NCBI RefSeq assembly: GCF_002878395.1
Contig: NC_061122.1
Span: 83,175,455-83,239,454, forward strand
Source: Capsicum annuum
Taxonomy: Eukaryota > Streptophyta > Magnoliopsida > Solanales > Solanaceae
Length of the DNA stretch: 64,000 nt
Direction of reading: 5' to 3'
Each line of letters begins with the position of its first letter. Within the stretch, counting starts at the first letter, position 1. Of this stretch, positions 1 through 11,516 are shown in pieces. Made by a program: the position numbers and the translations under genes. The notes beneath the pieces were generated by a model. It was not told the origin of the DNA. It was given only the letters and a program-made list of their open reading frames with translations, and did no database searches.

Positions 1-600
1 TGAATCATAGAGAATAATATCTAAAATAATGTTTCTAATATGGAAATATGATAAAAAGATCTCTAAAAAGAAACTAAACTGCGTATTTATATGTTCCCAG
101 GTACAGAGGATTTAAAATTTAAGCTTAGAATAGCTGCGTCCAAGTTGATGGTAACCTCGACGGCCCATCAAAAGCTTAACGGTCCGTCATGTGGACCGTT
201 GCTGCTGGTCCCAATGTGACAAGTTTTGGTTAAGGTTTTATAGTCATGTTGGCGGGCCATTAGGGTTTGGCAGTCCGTCGCATAGCCCGTCACTTGATCC
301 TCTAAAACTTCATGTTCTGTTTCATCCTGACAACCAAGTTGGTGGTCCGTCGGATGGTTGACAAGTTTTCACTTGGACCGTCGCAAAGGTCACTCACTTA
401 CTCCCTTCTATTTTAACCTAACGGTCACCTTGGAAGTCCATCGCATGGCTAACGGTCCACTAGTTTGCCAGTTAGTGGCCTTTTTTGCTATTTTTCCAAG
501 TTTTTCCTTCAGCTAACTCCTTAACACCAAAACACTAAAATCTAGTATTAAATACAACATCAGTTGCTTAAAAACATATAATTATACCTTGAAAATGATT
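1..600 (+). repeat. Non-coding repeat with clustered CGGTCCGTCG motifs
   Basis: No gene is visible. The segment resembles the U3 part of a Tat-type LTR: a CAGGTACAGAGG stretch near 109 is followed by many degenerate copies of CGGTCCGTCG or its complement at about 160-470 (for example 179-188, 195-200, 269-278, 345-354, 377-382, 420-425, 450-455). It may be part of T1 or a remnant of another LTR whose start lies left of the window. Confidence 0.4.
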
Positions 601-2388
601 TAAAATATTCCATAAAAAGTCAAAACATCAAGGATGGGGAGGAGGTCCCAGCACTTTGGACCAAGAGAGGTCACTTGCCTGATTTGCATGATCCTGTTGT
701 AACAGAGGAGAAAGCCCTTAAAAGGACAGACATGAATTGTTAGAGGCTGCATTAGTAGATAGGAAAAAGGCGTGAAGCTATAGCAATGGGTGCATTATCC
801 AACAATGCACCGCCACCACTACTACCTCCAACAACTTTTACACCCCCATGTGAGAAAGCTCCTGACTCGGGCGCTTAGTGCATCCCAGGTATGTTCTCAC
901 TTCTCTATGTTTTATTTTTTTTAGCGCATTGAGGACAGTGCACAATTTTTAGTTGGGGGTGGGCATGCCATGCCACCATGGGTTTTTGTTGTCGTGCTTC
1001 TTTTTCTGTCGATCGTGGTATGATTGTATAACTGACATGTCTAGGATAATTATATATCATATTGTTTTTTGTTCGTATTGTGATATTTTTTGTAATGAGA
1101 AGATTTTGAGTATTTAGGTCAGTAGCCAAATTTCGACTAATTTTTTATAATCTTCCAAAATTTTGTATTTATTAACTATGTATTGATGTATATATGTGTG
1201 AACTCTATGGGTCATGTTATGGCATTAGTATTAGGGACATGATAACCATTTGCTAATAATTGCATGAACTAAATAGGTAGTAGTTGGTTATATTAACTCT
1301 GTGTTATGTGAGTGTGGGATACTACCTAGTTCCCTTTGTATGTTAAATTCAGGACTTGCCTGGTTAGTCTTGCCTAGGTTGAAGGAAAATCGGTTAGGAA
1401 ATGATCATAGGCCATTTTCTTTATTGTAGTCCACTTTTAGCCTAAATGACCTTTCATGTGTGAATTATATCCCTCGATCCCTATTTTTTATCCTTATATC
1501 CTATTTTTCTTGTTATACCTTTCACTTTCCCATTTGTGTTACAATGAACCTGCTTTGGCCCTGGTCCTCCTTGGACATTGTGCACCTCAAATGAGGCATA
1601 TTGCTTAAGTTATGGTGGCTATCATAGGGGTGCATAGTATAAAGTGGGTATAAAGAAGGGTAAAATAAGAGAAAAAAAAGTAGGGATAGGTGTGCTAAAA
1701 AAAAGAAAAGAAAGAATTGTGAAAAAAAAGTGAAAAAGAAAGAATAAAGAGATCACACCCAACCTAAATGTACTATAAAAGAATAAAAAAGACAAATAAG
1801 GGTGGAATAAAATAAAATTGGTTAATAATTGAGACCCCAAAGTTAGTATAGTAACAAGGAGTCTTAGTCACTTTAAATGTCCACACCTATAACACTAGCC
1901 CTCGAGCCTATATTACAAGGCGCGTAAAATCCTATAGAGCTCCTGACTTAACTACCTGAATACTAAGGTAAAGAAAATAAAGGCAAGCCTATGGTATTTG
2001 ACATGCATTGACTAGACCTCTTTGTTGAGTGTGAGTGTCTCTTGACCATCCCTACATTAACATGTATGATTTCATATGAATGAGTGGGGCATTCTTATTA
2101 TGAGGGCACTTGAATCATGTTGCTTGCTATCTACTTTTGTCGGGTAGTGCAATTTGTACATATGAGTGGTTGTTTGTTGCTAATGTAATTTCCATAACTT
2201 GATCCCATTGTGTCACATTGTTGTGCTTCATATTCATACACAGTTGGTTTTGAAAAGAGATATAGGAGTAGATGTTGTGATTTGAACTAAATGTAATGAC
2301 TAACTGCCTTGAATATATTAAATTCTCTTAGTTAAGCGTCGTTTTAGTTTTGTTGTGCTTTTGTTTCCTGAGGACATAATAACATTAT
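600..2388 (+). other. T1 internal 3' region, non-coding, purine-rich
   Basis: No convincing reading frame exists. A first GAGGACA...AGTTGGGGGTG module (about 928-961) looks like the polypurine region that closes plant gypsy internal domains. About 1.4 kb of non-coding DNA follows, including an A/G-rich tract at about 1,640-1,830. A second, similar module (GAGGACA at about 2,370) then directly precedes the LTR. Short minus-strand ORFs across the purine tract are low-complexity shadows. Confidence 0.5.
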
Positions 2389-2401
2389 AAGTTAAGGGTA
2401 T
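2389..2401 (+). promoter_or_regulatory. Polypurine tract of T1
   Basis: The tract AAGTTAAGGGTAT ends at the base before the LTR start TGATATGC. Its place, just inside the 3' LTR, is where reverse transcription primes plus-strand DNA in LTR elements. Confidence 0.55.
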
Positions 2402-2894
2402 TGATATGCTAAGGAAATATAGTACTTCTGATATCCGTTTTGGATATGTTTTGCAGAAAACCATGATTTGAAGGATAAGTTCATGAAAATGGTGAAAAAA
2501 GGTGTTTTTGTCCACTTTTGGAGCAATTATGGGTGATTGGGATGTTTTCTAACTTGATTTTAATCAATGCATGCTCGAGATTTGAAGTAGGGCTGAAAAA
2601 CTAACTCCCAACGCCTACTAAATCAACCTACAGACCATATGTTGACCTATGGGCCACAAGTAAACAAAGAGGGTACAAGTCCAAAATCCCAAGAGTTGAC
2701 TTTTAGGAATTTTCCCATCCAATACCTTTGATTGGTACCTGCGCCCATGGCAGACCGCAGGTACAAACTGTGGCCAAGATCCATCTTTGATATTGGGATT
2801 TCTTTGTATTGACTTTGCTTAATTATTCAGTCTTTAGTTATGGGTTTCTTTCACATTATCATTGTGATTTCATCTTCACTTTCCACCATGAATA
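2402..2894 (+). repeat. T1 3' LTR, left segment
   Basis: The LTR starts at TGATATGC right after the polypurine tract and contains a TTTTGGATATGTTTTGCAG stretch like the one near the start of LTR E (36,478 onward). It is interrupted at 2,895 by solo LTR A and resumes at 9,417. Confidence 0.55.
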
Positions 2895-4377
2895 TATAAT
2901 ACCTCGAAAAATTCTTAGCTCATTTCAGCTCTTGGTTGCATGTTAATGGGGTCCAAAACATGAAAATTAGCCTAAGTGTTGAGGACTTAGTCATTTCCAA
3001 GGCCCCTAAACTTTGATGATTTTATTTTTGATCTTCCCAACCTCAGAACATTGATTTTTAAGTTGATTCATAATTGGAGTTTTTAAAAGTACATTTCGGG
3101 TGAGTTTTGGAATTTTCAGACAAGAATAGGGGTATGTTTAGATCATAAAAACAATAGCAGCACTGGATGAGCCCACAGCACCCCCTCCAGTGCACCGCTC
3201 TAGAGCCTGTAGGGCCCCCACTGCACCACTCCAGAGCCTACAGCACACCCTTCTTCACCTATCCATCTTTTGTTCCTCAATAATTAAGGGCATTTAGGTT
3301 ATTTTCCTTCACCCAATCAGTCTATAACACGAAATTTAGATCTCCAAAGAGAATTATTTTCTATTTCAATCACAAATCCTCTCAAAAAATATCCCAATTT
3401 CCTCAAGAACAAACCCTAACCGATTCTCAAGCAATCAAGGAATTCAATCTTCAAATCTCAAGAAATCCCCAAGAATCTTTATGAAATCATCTAGCGAGCT
3501 ATGTATGATGTTCATCCATGGGTTCCTTTCACCCATGGAGTCCAAGAGTCCCCTTTTGGTTTTAAATTATTAGTGTCATATGTAAGTTGAATTATCTCCA
3601 TGAATCTCTTGTGAATTCAATTACAAGTTATGTTTATAAGTGTTTATCAAGTGGGATGAGCCATTACATGTATTAAATATTGTAATCTTTATGTTAAATC
3701 CCTAAGTTATGATTTTAGTCTTGTAATTATGTTATTCTCTCATGTTGTACCCATCCCTATGCTTAAGTTCATGACTCTCATGTTTTTATGAGATGCTTAA
3801 GTGTTGGGTTCTTAACAACGATCCCCTACTATTGTTTTAATGCTTTTATATGGCATTATTGTTAATTCCATTCAATGCTGGTGGGTTATGAACACCCTAT
3901 ACCTATGTGATTTACATACATTCAGCTTCTCAAGTATTCAGACAGTTAATCCATGAATCATATCAGTATACTTAGATATTCATATTCATAACGAGCACTA
4001 TTAGTTATATAATAACATTCAGTTGAGTTTAGTTCAGTCCAGTACCAGTGTCCGTTTAGTTAGGAGTAGGATTTAGCACCAAGCGAACCTATGGAAAGGG
4101 GTTCACCCTCCAATTCAAATGGGTCCTTAGTAGCAGTCATTAAGTTCCAGAACAATGTAGCCATAGTAGGATTATGATATTTCACCTACCGGTTTAAGAC
4201 TGAAAATCGCTTAAGATTCACCCGCTAGTTTAGGACTGACTCCCTAGTCCTTCAGGACACCACATTAGTGGATCCACACAGTCAGTGTTAGTACCCATGG
4301 CACGGTACTGAAACCCTTCCAATTGGGGTTACAGGCTGGACCACCCTAATTAGGTCAAATTGGGGTATGTCGATTCA

Positions 4378-5051
4378 TAGCCTAAAAGACTATCAAACAC
4401 GAAATAGACACTAAAGGAACAAAAATCAGCAAGTTCACAAAGAGAAAACAACACACTAGAAGGAGATGAAGAAGAAGAATTGCATGAAATTAAAGATAGA
4501 TAGAGAGACCCTTACTTCCACCAATGAATAGAACTAGAAGGTGTATCAAACCTTCAAACACACATTACCAATGTAAGATAAAACCACTCTCTTAGGTGAC
4601 CCAAAGGAAACACTCTTCCTCAAGAACACCTTTCTTGCCAAATTTCCCAATACAAGTGAAACCCTAACTTAAAATGTATTCAAGGAACCAATTTCGGGTT
4701 TGAGAGATAAAACTACAAGACTAAAGCTACAATCTAAGAATAATATCCAATTTCATCAAAGTCTTCCAAAAAGAGATATAAAATGGTCTATTTATACTAT
4801 TACATGCCAAAGGACCAAAAATGTCCTTAATGACGACTTAAAAGGAGGCACCTATAGAGTGCTCTTTTGGAGTGTAAAAAAGTATTCATTATCCTTCCTT
4901 TGAGGTACCTATGGAGTGTATAAATTCCCCTCCTTCCTTCTCTTGATCACGTCTTCAAAATACTCCAAAAAGTCTTTAATTGCTTGCCAATTCCGAAGCC
5001 TTGACCCTTAGACAATATCTTGTGCTCTTGAGGCTCAATGTGCTTGTATCA
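4378..5051 (-). repeat. 3' LTR of G
   Basis: This is a direct repeat of 7,671-8,341 with scattered substitutions, high identity throughout. The purine tract just inside it on the minus strand marks it as the downstream LTR. Confidence 0.8.
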
Positions 5052-5317
5052 TCCCCTCCATCTTGAAGGAATTTGTCTTCAAATTCAGATCTTGGAAAAA
5101 CCAAAGAGAAAGCAAAAACAAACACAAAATCCTCTTGGTAGGAGGGTTAGTATTAGCACCACACTTATATCATCAACCCATGGTTTCTCACACTTGACAT
5201 ACATCCACATATCCTTGGTTTTTGACATACAAAGTTTAGCATAAAGTATAACAAATAAATGATAAGAATCAATATCAAAAATAAGTGATCACGACCTGCA
5301 ACTATATCCTTCACATC

Positions 5318-6286
5318 TCAAGAGTATTCCAGGTCAAAAGGGAGAAAATAATAAAGGTTTAAGTCGAGATGGCCCACTCCTTTCACTAGGTTATCAAGCT
5401 CACAATAATTCAAGGCATTACCCACCACTACGACAAACACAAGTCCATTATGAACAAGATTAACATAAGGGATTTCATTACACACGTTCAAAGGACTATA
5501 TACTTTATCAAGATCAACAATACAATTATGCCAAGGGGGTACACTTTTGGAATACACCCAACTATCCTTTATTACAATCATGAAATACTTACTACAAGCA
5601 TCACAAAGGACATGGTTAAGAGAGATATCAAGGAAAAAGGAATGCAATACAAAACACATCCTTCCCCACCCCAATAGTATACGGGAATCAAATGGATGAA
5701 ATAGACAAAAATCTAAGCCGATCTTAGCCGTTCCTTTTACTAGAGAATCAAACTCACAATCATCTTCATTCAAGAAAGGAAAACAGCCACCAAGCTTACT
5801 ATCTCTACATAATATCAATTCAAAACTAACATGGTTATCATCATAGGCAAAGAGGTAGTATAGAAAGGAATCAAGTGTGAAGACATCAACCAAGGTACTA
5901 TCATCCACAAGAGGGTCATGTATTTTGTGAATACTCTTGTCACATGATAATGGAACCTTATTCAACTTATAAGTGCTAGCACCAGATGGACACAAATCAT
6001 TCTTATGAAAAGAATTGATTTTGTCATCTAAAGGATCAACTAGTGCTTGCGTACTCACAAAAAGTGTTTGATCCTTATACAACCTATCAATACCAAGAGT
6101 ATCACAAAATGGAGATTCATACACTTCTTGACTAATCCAATCCGAAACTACACCACTTTGGCTACTACGAGCCACATCACAACAATTCAAGTTTTTAGGA
6201 GTGTAGAAAATAGCTTTGTTACCTTGTAGATTATGAGAAGTGTTTTCTTCACTTGGTTTCACATCATGGCAGACCTTATGCTCCAC
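5318..6286 (-). CDS. Uncharacterised 322-residue protein of element G
   Basis: This is the only long uninterrupted retroelement frame in the window. I do not recognise the family. It has no aspartic protease, RT (YVDD/FIDD), RNase H, integrase or zinc-knuckle motif. It has many Cys and aromatic residues, and a block that occurs twice with identical length: residues 177-200 (CEFDSLVKG...FHPFD) and 295-318 (CELDNLVKG...FLPFD). The product would be mostly hydrophilic with short hydrophobic runs near 205-225 and 280-289. The ATG at 6,286 is the first in the frame, but upstream gag-like sequence in other frames suggests the ORF may once have been part of a longer polyprotein. It lies between the gag-like debris and the 3' LTR on the element's sense strand. 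Its role is unknown; it may be a gag-spacer or accessory product. Confidence 0.55.
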   Translation of the reverse strand: MEHKVCHDVKPSEENTSHNLQGNKAIFYTPKNLNCCDVARSSQSGVVSDWISQEVYESPFCDTLGIDRLYKDQTLFVSTQALVDPLDDKINSFHKNDLCPSGASTYKLNKVPLSCDKSIHKIHDPLVDDSTLVDVFTLDSFLYYLFAYDDNHVSFELILCRDSKLGGCFPFLNEDDCEFDSLVKGTAKIGLDFCLFHPFDSRILLGWGRMCFVLHSFFLDISLNHVLCDACSKYFMIVIKDSWVYSKSVPPWHNCIVDLDKVYSPLNVCNEIPYVNLVHNGLVFVVVVGNALNYCELDNLVKGVGHLDLNLYYFLPFDLEYS

Positions 6287-6289
6287 ATT

Positions 6290-6882
6290 ACAAGGGTCCC
6301 TTTGGATTCACTTTTTCATCGCTTGTACTACAATGGGGACTTTCGGCCAAGGGCTTGAAGGAAACTTCCTTGGTCTTCTCCTCGGGACTTCTAGGGTCTT
6401 GAACCTGCACATGAGAAGATAAAATACTAGGAAAAATACTAGTATTGGGGTTAGTGAATAAAAAGGGTCATTTGTGGACAAGATCCACAATCAAGCATTT
6501 TTCTTCCTTCCAACTTCACTACCCATGGTTTCCCCTTCCTTTTCCCTTTTTTGTTCACATTCTTCTTGTACCTCACTAATAGTTTTCTATCAACCTTGAG
6601 GCTTAGTCTCACTCTCTTTGTTTTTTAACTCATGGAGAGGAGTCACTGGATTTTGTGAAGTATAGGATCTTTGGACTTGAGGTGTTTAGAATTGTGGAGA
6701 TTTTGGTGGACATAGTCTATCAACCCTTGATCTATTCGATTCATGTCACCCCTCATCAAATCCATATCACTCATTATAGCATCATTTCCACTCTTTATTT
6801 CTCGACTCAAGGCCTCAATTTAGGCTATCAAATCTCCCATAACATCATTTCCCAAAGGTTGGGAAGTAGTACCTTCAGTTTC
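6290..6882 (-). pseudogene. gag-like N-terminal debris of G
   Basis: On the minus strand an ATG near 6,882 opens a frame reading METEGTTSQPLGNDVMG, with a stop soon after; past that stop, in the same frame, is a charged heptad-like stretch (EALSREIKSGNDAIMSDMD) such as precedes the capsid domain in plant gypsy gag. Further stops follow (LHKIQ stop near 6,655), and the frame changes before the 322-residue ORF. The zinc knuckle and capsid core are not visible. It is probably a decayed gag fragment used by a non-autonomous element. Confidence 0.4.
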
Positions 6883-7652
6883 CATGGAAAATGTGCCTAC
6901 GAAGTGCACAAAACATCAAGAAAAATAACCTACAAAACAAGAAAACGATTTAGTTCAAAAGCCTCACTTCACTCACACGCAACCTCACCTCACACTTGGC
7001 TTCACAAGTGTTGGAGAACCAGCAATACTTAGCAAGTTACTTGAGAGGTGAGAAGCATTGAATCAGAATAGATCTTCGTTTGAAATGACTCAAAATAAGT
7101 GATGCGTGAACTTGAACCAACAAAAATACTATGACTTGAAAATGATAAAAGCACACAAAAATGGAAGACGTGAAACAACGGACTTTAATCTAATTAATAA
7201 ACTAGTAGGTAATTACTAGCTTACTAATTAGTAATAAAATCAACACAAAAGCAACTAGAAACAACAAATAGAAACTAGGAAATCTAATTTTAGAAATCAA
7301 TTTGGTTGTTTGTATAAGTGATGATGTGGCATCTTGTAATTGGACGTCTTTTCAAAATTTTCAAATCTCAATACACTTGTTTGGGCCAAACACACTTAAG
7401 AGAAGAAGAAATTTCTTGTGGGAGGGAAAATTTGAAGGTTTTGGAGACCTTTTAGAGCTTCAAATGAATTTAATGGATTGGTCCCCCCTTTGTACTTTCA
7501 ATTGTACTTGGAAAATTCGGATCTACAACAAACACACAAGACAACACACAATTGTTTTTGGTATTTTCTGATTTTCGACTCTTTTTTGATGAGATTTTCT
7601 ATTTAAGAACACTAAAACCAAGGATTAGAGTTATGGGAACAACCCTAAGCAA

Positions 7653-7665
7653 GGCTTTGATACCA
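7653..7665 (-). promoter_or_regulatory. Primer-binding site of G
   Basis: The minus strand reads TGGTATCAAAGCC, a near match to the initiator-tRNA-Met complement TGGTATCAGAGC, five bases inside the right LTR. It fixes the element's orientation. Confidence 0.75.
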
Positions 7666-7670
7666 AATAC

Positions 7671-8341
7671 TAGCCTAAAGGACTACCAAACACGAAATAG
7701 ACACTAAAGGAACAAAAATCAGCAAGTTCACAAAGAGAAAACAACACACTAGAAGGAGATGAAGAAGAAGAATTGCATGAAATTAAAAATAGATAGAGAT
7801 ACCCTCACTTCCACCAATGAATAGAACTAGAAGGTGTATCAAACCTTAAAACACACATCATCAATGTAATATCAAACCACTCTCTTAGGTGACCCAAAGG
7901 AGACACTCTTCCTTAAGCACACCTTTTTTGCCAAATTTTCCAATACAAGTGAAACCCTAACTTCAAATGTATTCAAGGAACCAATTTTGGGTTTGAGAGA
8001 TAAAACTACAAGACTAAGCTACAATCTAAGAATAATATCCAATTTCATCAAATTCTTCCAAAAAGAGAAGTAAAATGGTCTATTATACTATTATATGCCA
8101 AAGGATAAAAATACCCTTAATGAGGACTTAAAAGGAGGTGCCTATAGAGTTTTCTTTTGGCTTGTAAAAAAGTCTTCATTATCCTTCCTTTGAGGTGCCT
8201 ATGGAGTGTATAAATTCCCGTTCTTATTTTTCTTGGCCAAGGTTTCAAAATGCTCCAAAATGTCTTTAATTGATTGCCAATTCTGAAGCCTTGACCCTTA
8301 GACAATATCTTGTTCTCTTGAGGCTCATTGTGCTTGTATTA
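7671..8341 (-). repeat. 5' LTR of G
   Basis: This is the partner of 4,378-5,051. It borders the primer-binding site, so it is the upstream, promoter-bearing LTR on the minus strand. Confidence 0.8.
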
Positions 8342-9085
8342 TTGATTATATGATACCTCTCATAGTCTCAGTTCATTATATCAGTGTATTCTTAGTTCAG
8401 GTTTTCTTCACCAAGTGTACAGACTTTTAGTTATTCAGTTATACAATTTATAGTCTTTGAGATTTTGGAATTATTTTAGATTACAGATTTATGCTTGGTC
8501 TTGCATTCTCATATGTTGCCCTTTTGATGCATTCATGTTCAGTTATCTTATAATGTTTAGTTAGTCCTTATTATATATGCACAGTACCCCATATAAATTA
8601 TCCTAACCTTATCTCATATACCAGTACATTCAAATTATTGATTGCATACTCTTATTTTCACCATGATAACTTATATCATTGGTTTGGATGTACAGTTTCT
8701 CAATTGTGTTTAGACGTCTCAACATAATCTAGCAATCGTAGTGGTAAGTCCTCATCCATCAGGACATATTATGTTTATTTAGTTATTTTAGTATTTCATT
8801 TTATTCAGCCAGTCAGAGTTAGTTGGGGGTCTTTCCCATTAACTCCTTAATTAGTTGGAGGATTTTAGACATGTAGATAGTCAGTTAGGCAGTTAGTCAG
8901 TCACTTTTAGTTTTTATCAGGTGTTTCAGACTTATGATTGATTCGGTATTTTAGTATTCAAATTTATATTTCCTTCTCAATTTATCTTTCAAACATGTGT
9001 TATGTTCATAGTTTATTCAGTGCTCACAGTAGGTATTAGCTCATGGGTTAGATTGTGGTCACTTGTGACCATAAGAGAGGGTGTA

Positions 9086-9322
9086 TGTGACACCCAAACT
9101 TAGGATAAAGAGTCCCACATCAACAAAACATGGGAGGAATGTTAGGTATATAAGTAAGCAAGCCTTACTCTCTAGTAACGCATTTTAAAGTCGTTCGAGC
9201 CTAGGCCTAATATGGATAATATCACTAGTGGGCTGGTATAAGGGGTCTCTCAGCCTTCATAGTTTGGGATGCCTATCACTGCAAGTGCCTCGGCTCGAGT
9301 CGTGACAAGAATGGTATCAGAG
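9086..9322 (+). repeat. Short LTR plus PBS, TRIM-like remnant in A
   Basis: A 222-bp segment starts TGTGACACCC and ends GTCGTGACA, with a GGTATATAAG TATA-like site at about 9,144. A primer-binding site TGGTATCAGAG (9,312-9,322) follows after four bases. This is the layout of a small LTR with the start of its internal region. No second LTR is found nearby and no clear target duplication is seen, so it may be a truncated miniature element or part of the LTR A variant. Confidence 0.4.
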
Positions 9323-9416
9323 TCACTTCTTTGTCATCTCTGCATAAGTAGGCCAGGCCTTTGTGGTTTGAGATGCCCATCGTGGCCACGGCCTTGGCTC
9401 GGGTTGTGATAGAATG

Positions 9417-10167
9417 TTATTGATCTCTTCATAATTAGGAGTGGCTAAAACACATAGATAAAGTGGTAGACACCTTAGTAAAATGACAAAGTAGGGGAAG
9501 TGTGATTGTTGGTAGGAAACCCATACCCATGGTATGTATTAATTTATCTTTGATATGATTGATTTCTTAATGGGTACACATATTAGGATCCTGCCTAGAT
9601 ATTATTACTTTCTCTAATAAAGGGGTAGTAACTAGGAAAATATAAAGATAATTGTAATTTGGTGACATAAAAGTCAATTCGTTGCAGCATAATGGTATAT
9701 CAAAATGATTATTAGCCTTTATCTAATAACCTTAGACTCAAAAAATGATAGTTAATTGGGACCAGGGTAATGATTAGTACCACGGTATCTTGAGACTTAA
9801 TAAGTAAAGGGTGAAATCCTCTTACTCGTCTAAAAGACTATAGAAGGTACATAACTTATCAATTCTGCAAGAAGGTATTAGGTTAGATCAACAACGGATG
9901 AGAAACCTGTGGATTTGAGATTCTAGAGGAATACATAATCCTAGTGTTCAGTTACGACTATTTTTAACCAAGTTAAGACTATTCTGTGTTTTAAACTACT
10001 ACAAAAAAATCCACCCTTGTACTTTTCTTTTTGCCCATAGACTGTAACTATTGAGATCTATCAAACCACATGTTCCTTTAGGATTCAACCTCAACCTTAA
10101 ATAGGTTAATATATCTTGATAGCGGTCGAGTCATAAACTAAGAGGAGGTAATGTTTGGACGGCATCA
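9417..10167 (+). repeat. T1 3' LTR, right segment
   Basis: The LTR resumes after the duplication of A. Like LTR E it contains a CTAATAACCTTAGACTCAAAA segment (E: CTAATAACTTGATACTCAAAA) and a CAATCCTAGTGTTCA-like segment, and ends in GTTTGGACGGCATCA. Together with 2,402-2,894 it makes about 1.24 kb, against 1.5 kb for E. Confidence 0.6.
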
Positions 10168-11304
10168 ATTAATAATAACTAGAATGGTGGTTTGGTTGTG
10201 TAATAATGGTTTTAATTATGCAATAATGGCAGGGTATGACAGCTAATCGTAAAGGTGTGAGTATAATGTGTGGACACTGGAAACTCATATTTTCCAACAT
10301 GAGGATTGGTCATGGAGACAATATATGATACTTATGGGGTTTACAAGAATCCCTTAAGTATACTTATACATATATATCATGGAGAGTGAAGGGTACTCAG
10401 GAATCCCCTACTCTTATGGTATCTCTAATTCATGCTGTTATATGCATCGGGGCCCGTTCAGAGGGTTACACTGGATCCATATAGCTTGTAGTAGTTCTAT
10501 GATGGTTAAGCTATACATATCTAGGTTAATGATTTTAAAGGCATGCTAAACCTAATTCCCTTTCCCAATATATTTATATATATATATGTATGTATGGTGG
10601 TGAATGCATATAATTGCTTAATTCATTTTAAAGGTTGGTATTATTTTATCCTTATCTTGAGTACTTGCTACCGTTCACCTTCTAATCCATCTTTGGGCAG
10701 TTGTATACCCACACGATGTAGGAACCAATTATTCTACTCATCCTACTTAGTAAGCAAATTTGGGATTAGCTCGATTAGATTGAAGTGGTGATCTTCCATA
10801 TTACAAAAGGCTCTATTTAATGTCATGGATATCTTTACATACTCCGGTTATTTCATAAACATTGGTTTTGGCTATGGTTGGGGGCATATCCCAACTGAAT
10901 ATTATTTTACTTTTGGTTAGAGGCTTTATGGGACTATCATGGGTTATCATGGGCGATGTTGTATTGGTGTCAGCCTTAATATTGGCATTAGTATTAGGGT
11001 TGATATCACTTGATTGTATTTATGATTATTCTATCCTATTATGTTATGTACTTATACTTTGTTGTTATTTTGGTTTTGGTATAGTTATTGGTTGGGTATT
11101 AGATGGTTGGAGTTGCTTTGGTTGGTCATGGTTATGGATCTATCTCAGAGTGTGGAGTTGTACATACCACTATATTGTTATATATTCAAAATTCATCCAA
11201 CTCAGGGTATGTGTTCTGAGGTTGAGTTAGGTAACAGGGGTGGTCCTCGGTCCTGGTTGGACTTGGGATGCTCATTAAGACAAGACCTGGTTCGGGTCGT
11301 GTCA
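10168..11304 (+). repeat. F 5' LTR, right half
   Basis: It aligns with 17,630-18,715 of the 3' LTR, sharing for example GGAAACTCAT...ATGAGGATTGGTCATGG and the terminal GGGTCGTGTCA. About 1.2 kb of LTR start is missing, replaced by T1 at 10,167. It holds TA-rich DNA at about 10,569-10,590 and two GGGTAC...GAATCCC motifs. Confidence 0.8.
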
Positions 11305-11305
11305 A

Positions 11306-11325
11306 GTTTGTATAAGAGCTTCAGG
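11306..11325 (+). promoter_or_regulatory. Degenerate primer-binding site of F
   Basis: The sequence GTTTGTATAAGAGCTTCAGG, one base after the LTR, is a mutated form of TTGGTATCAGAGCTTCAGG used by plant gypsy elements. Confidence 0.65.
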
Positions 11326-11516
11326 CTCATGGTCAATTAGGAGTCCATAAAGTCATGTCGAATAGAGTCTCTGTTAAGGGTGTGTAGAGTGTCATACTCA
11401 TAAAAGAGATACTACAAGGCATTTAGGAATTTTTCTCTTTCTTTGTGTTCCTTTTTCAATCTTGGAGTCTGAGCCCTGGAATCTTCTCTAATTTTAATTT
11501 TTTTTCTTTTCAGATT

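Larger units (their letters stand above)
4378..8341 (-). mobile_element. Non-autonomous LTR retrotransposon G
   Basis: Two direct repeats of about 672 bp (4,378-5,051 and 7,671-8,341) flank an internal region of 2.6 kb. On the minus strand a primer-binding site, TGGTATCAAAGCC, lies just inside the right LTR, and a purine tract (GATGGAGGGGATG) lies just inside the left LTR, so the element reads right to left. No RT, RNase H or integrase motif is present; it carries gag-like debris and one intact 322-residue ORF. It sits in solo LTR A: outside sequences rejoin to match B near 25,920. A GATTC/GATTA duplication is likely, but the exact ends are uncertain by 2-3 bases. Confidence 0.8.
2895..9411 (+). 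mobile_element. Solo LTR A of a long-LTR Ty3/gypsy family (contains G and a TRIM-like LTR)
   Basis: The LTR begins TATAATACCTC (ancestrally TGTAATACCCC, as in B and C) and ends GGGTTGTGATA. It is flanked by GAATA (2,890-2,894) and GAATG (9,412-9,416), a target duplication with one mismatch. Without nested inserts it is about 2.3 kb, like its relative B (2,263 bp), with which it shares a GGGTTATGAACACCC segment (near 3,885 and 25,438) and a late CAGCTCATGGGTTAG segment. No PBS, coding region or second LTR accompanies it, so it is a solo LTR left by recombination. Confidence 0.75.
1..10167 (+). mobile_element. Tat-like Ty3/gypsy element T1 (3' part; left end off window)
   Basis: This is the downstream end of a plus-strand LTR retrotransposon: non-coding internal DNA to 2,401, then a 3' LTR at 2,402-10,167 that is split by solo LTR A. 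The LTR ends at 10,167 (GGCATCA); its last 20 bases resemble the end of solo LTR E at 37,976 (GTTTGGGCAACAGCA). Its start, TGATATGC, resembles the start of E. Downstream DNA from 10,168 aligns with the middle of the F LTR, so T1 sits inside the 5' LTR of F; the expected duplication at this end would be ATTAA, but the other copy is off window. Tat lineage is inferred from the GAGGACA...PPT module and LTR layout, not from coding sequence. Confidence 0.6.

Noticed and set aside
1622..1840. 72-codon minus-strand frame rich in Phe and Ser
   Set aside because: It is the complement of an A/G-rich tract; low complexity with no domain.
6655..7032. 125-codon plus-strand frame in element G
   Set aside because: It is antisense to the gag-like debris of G and has no recognisable domain.
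10862..11340. Two overlapping hydrophobic frames (122 and 99 codons)
   Set aside because: Both lie in the F LTR; the matching place in the 3' LTR (18,308-18,719) does not keep the same open frames.
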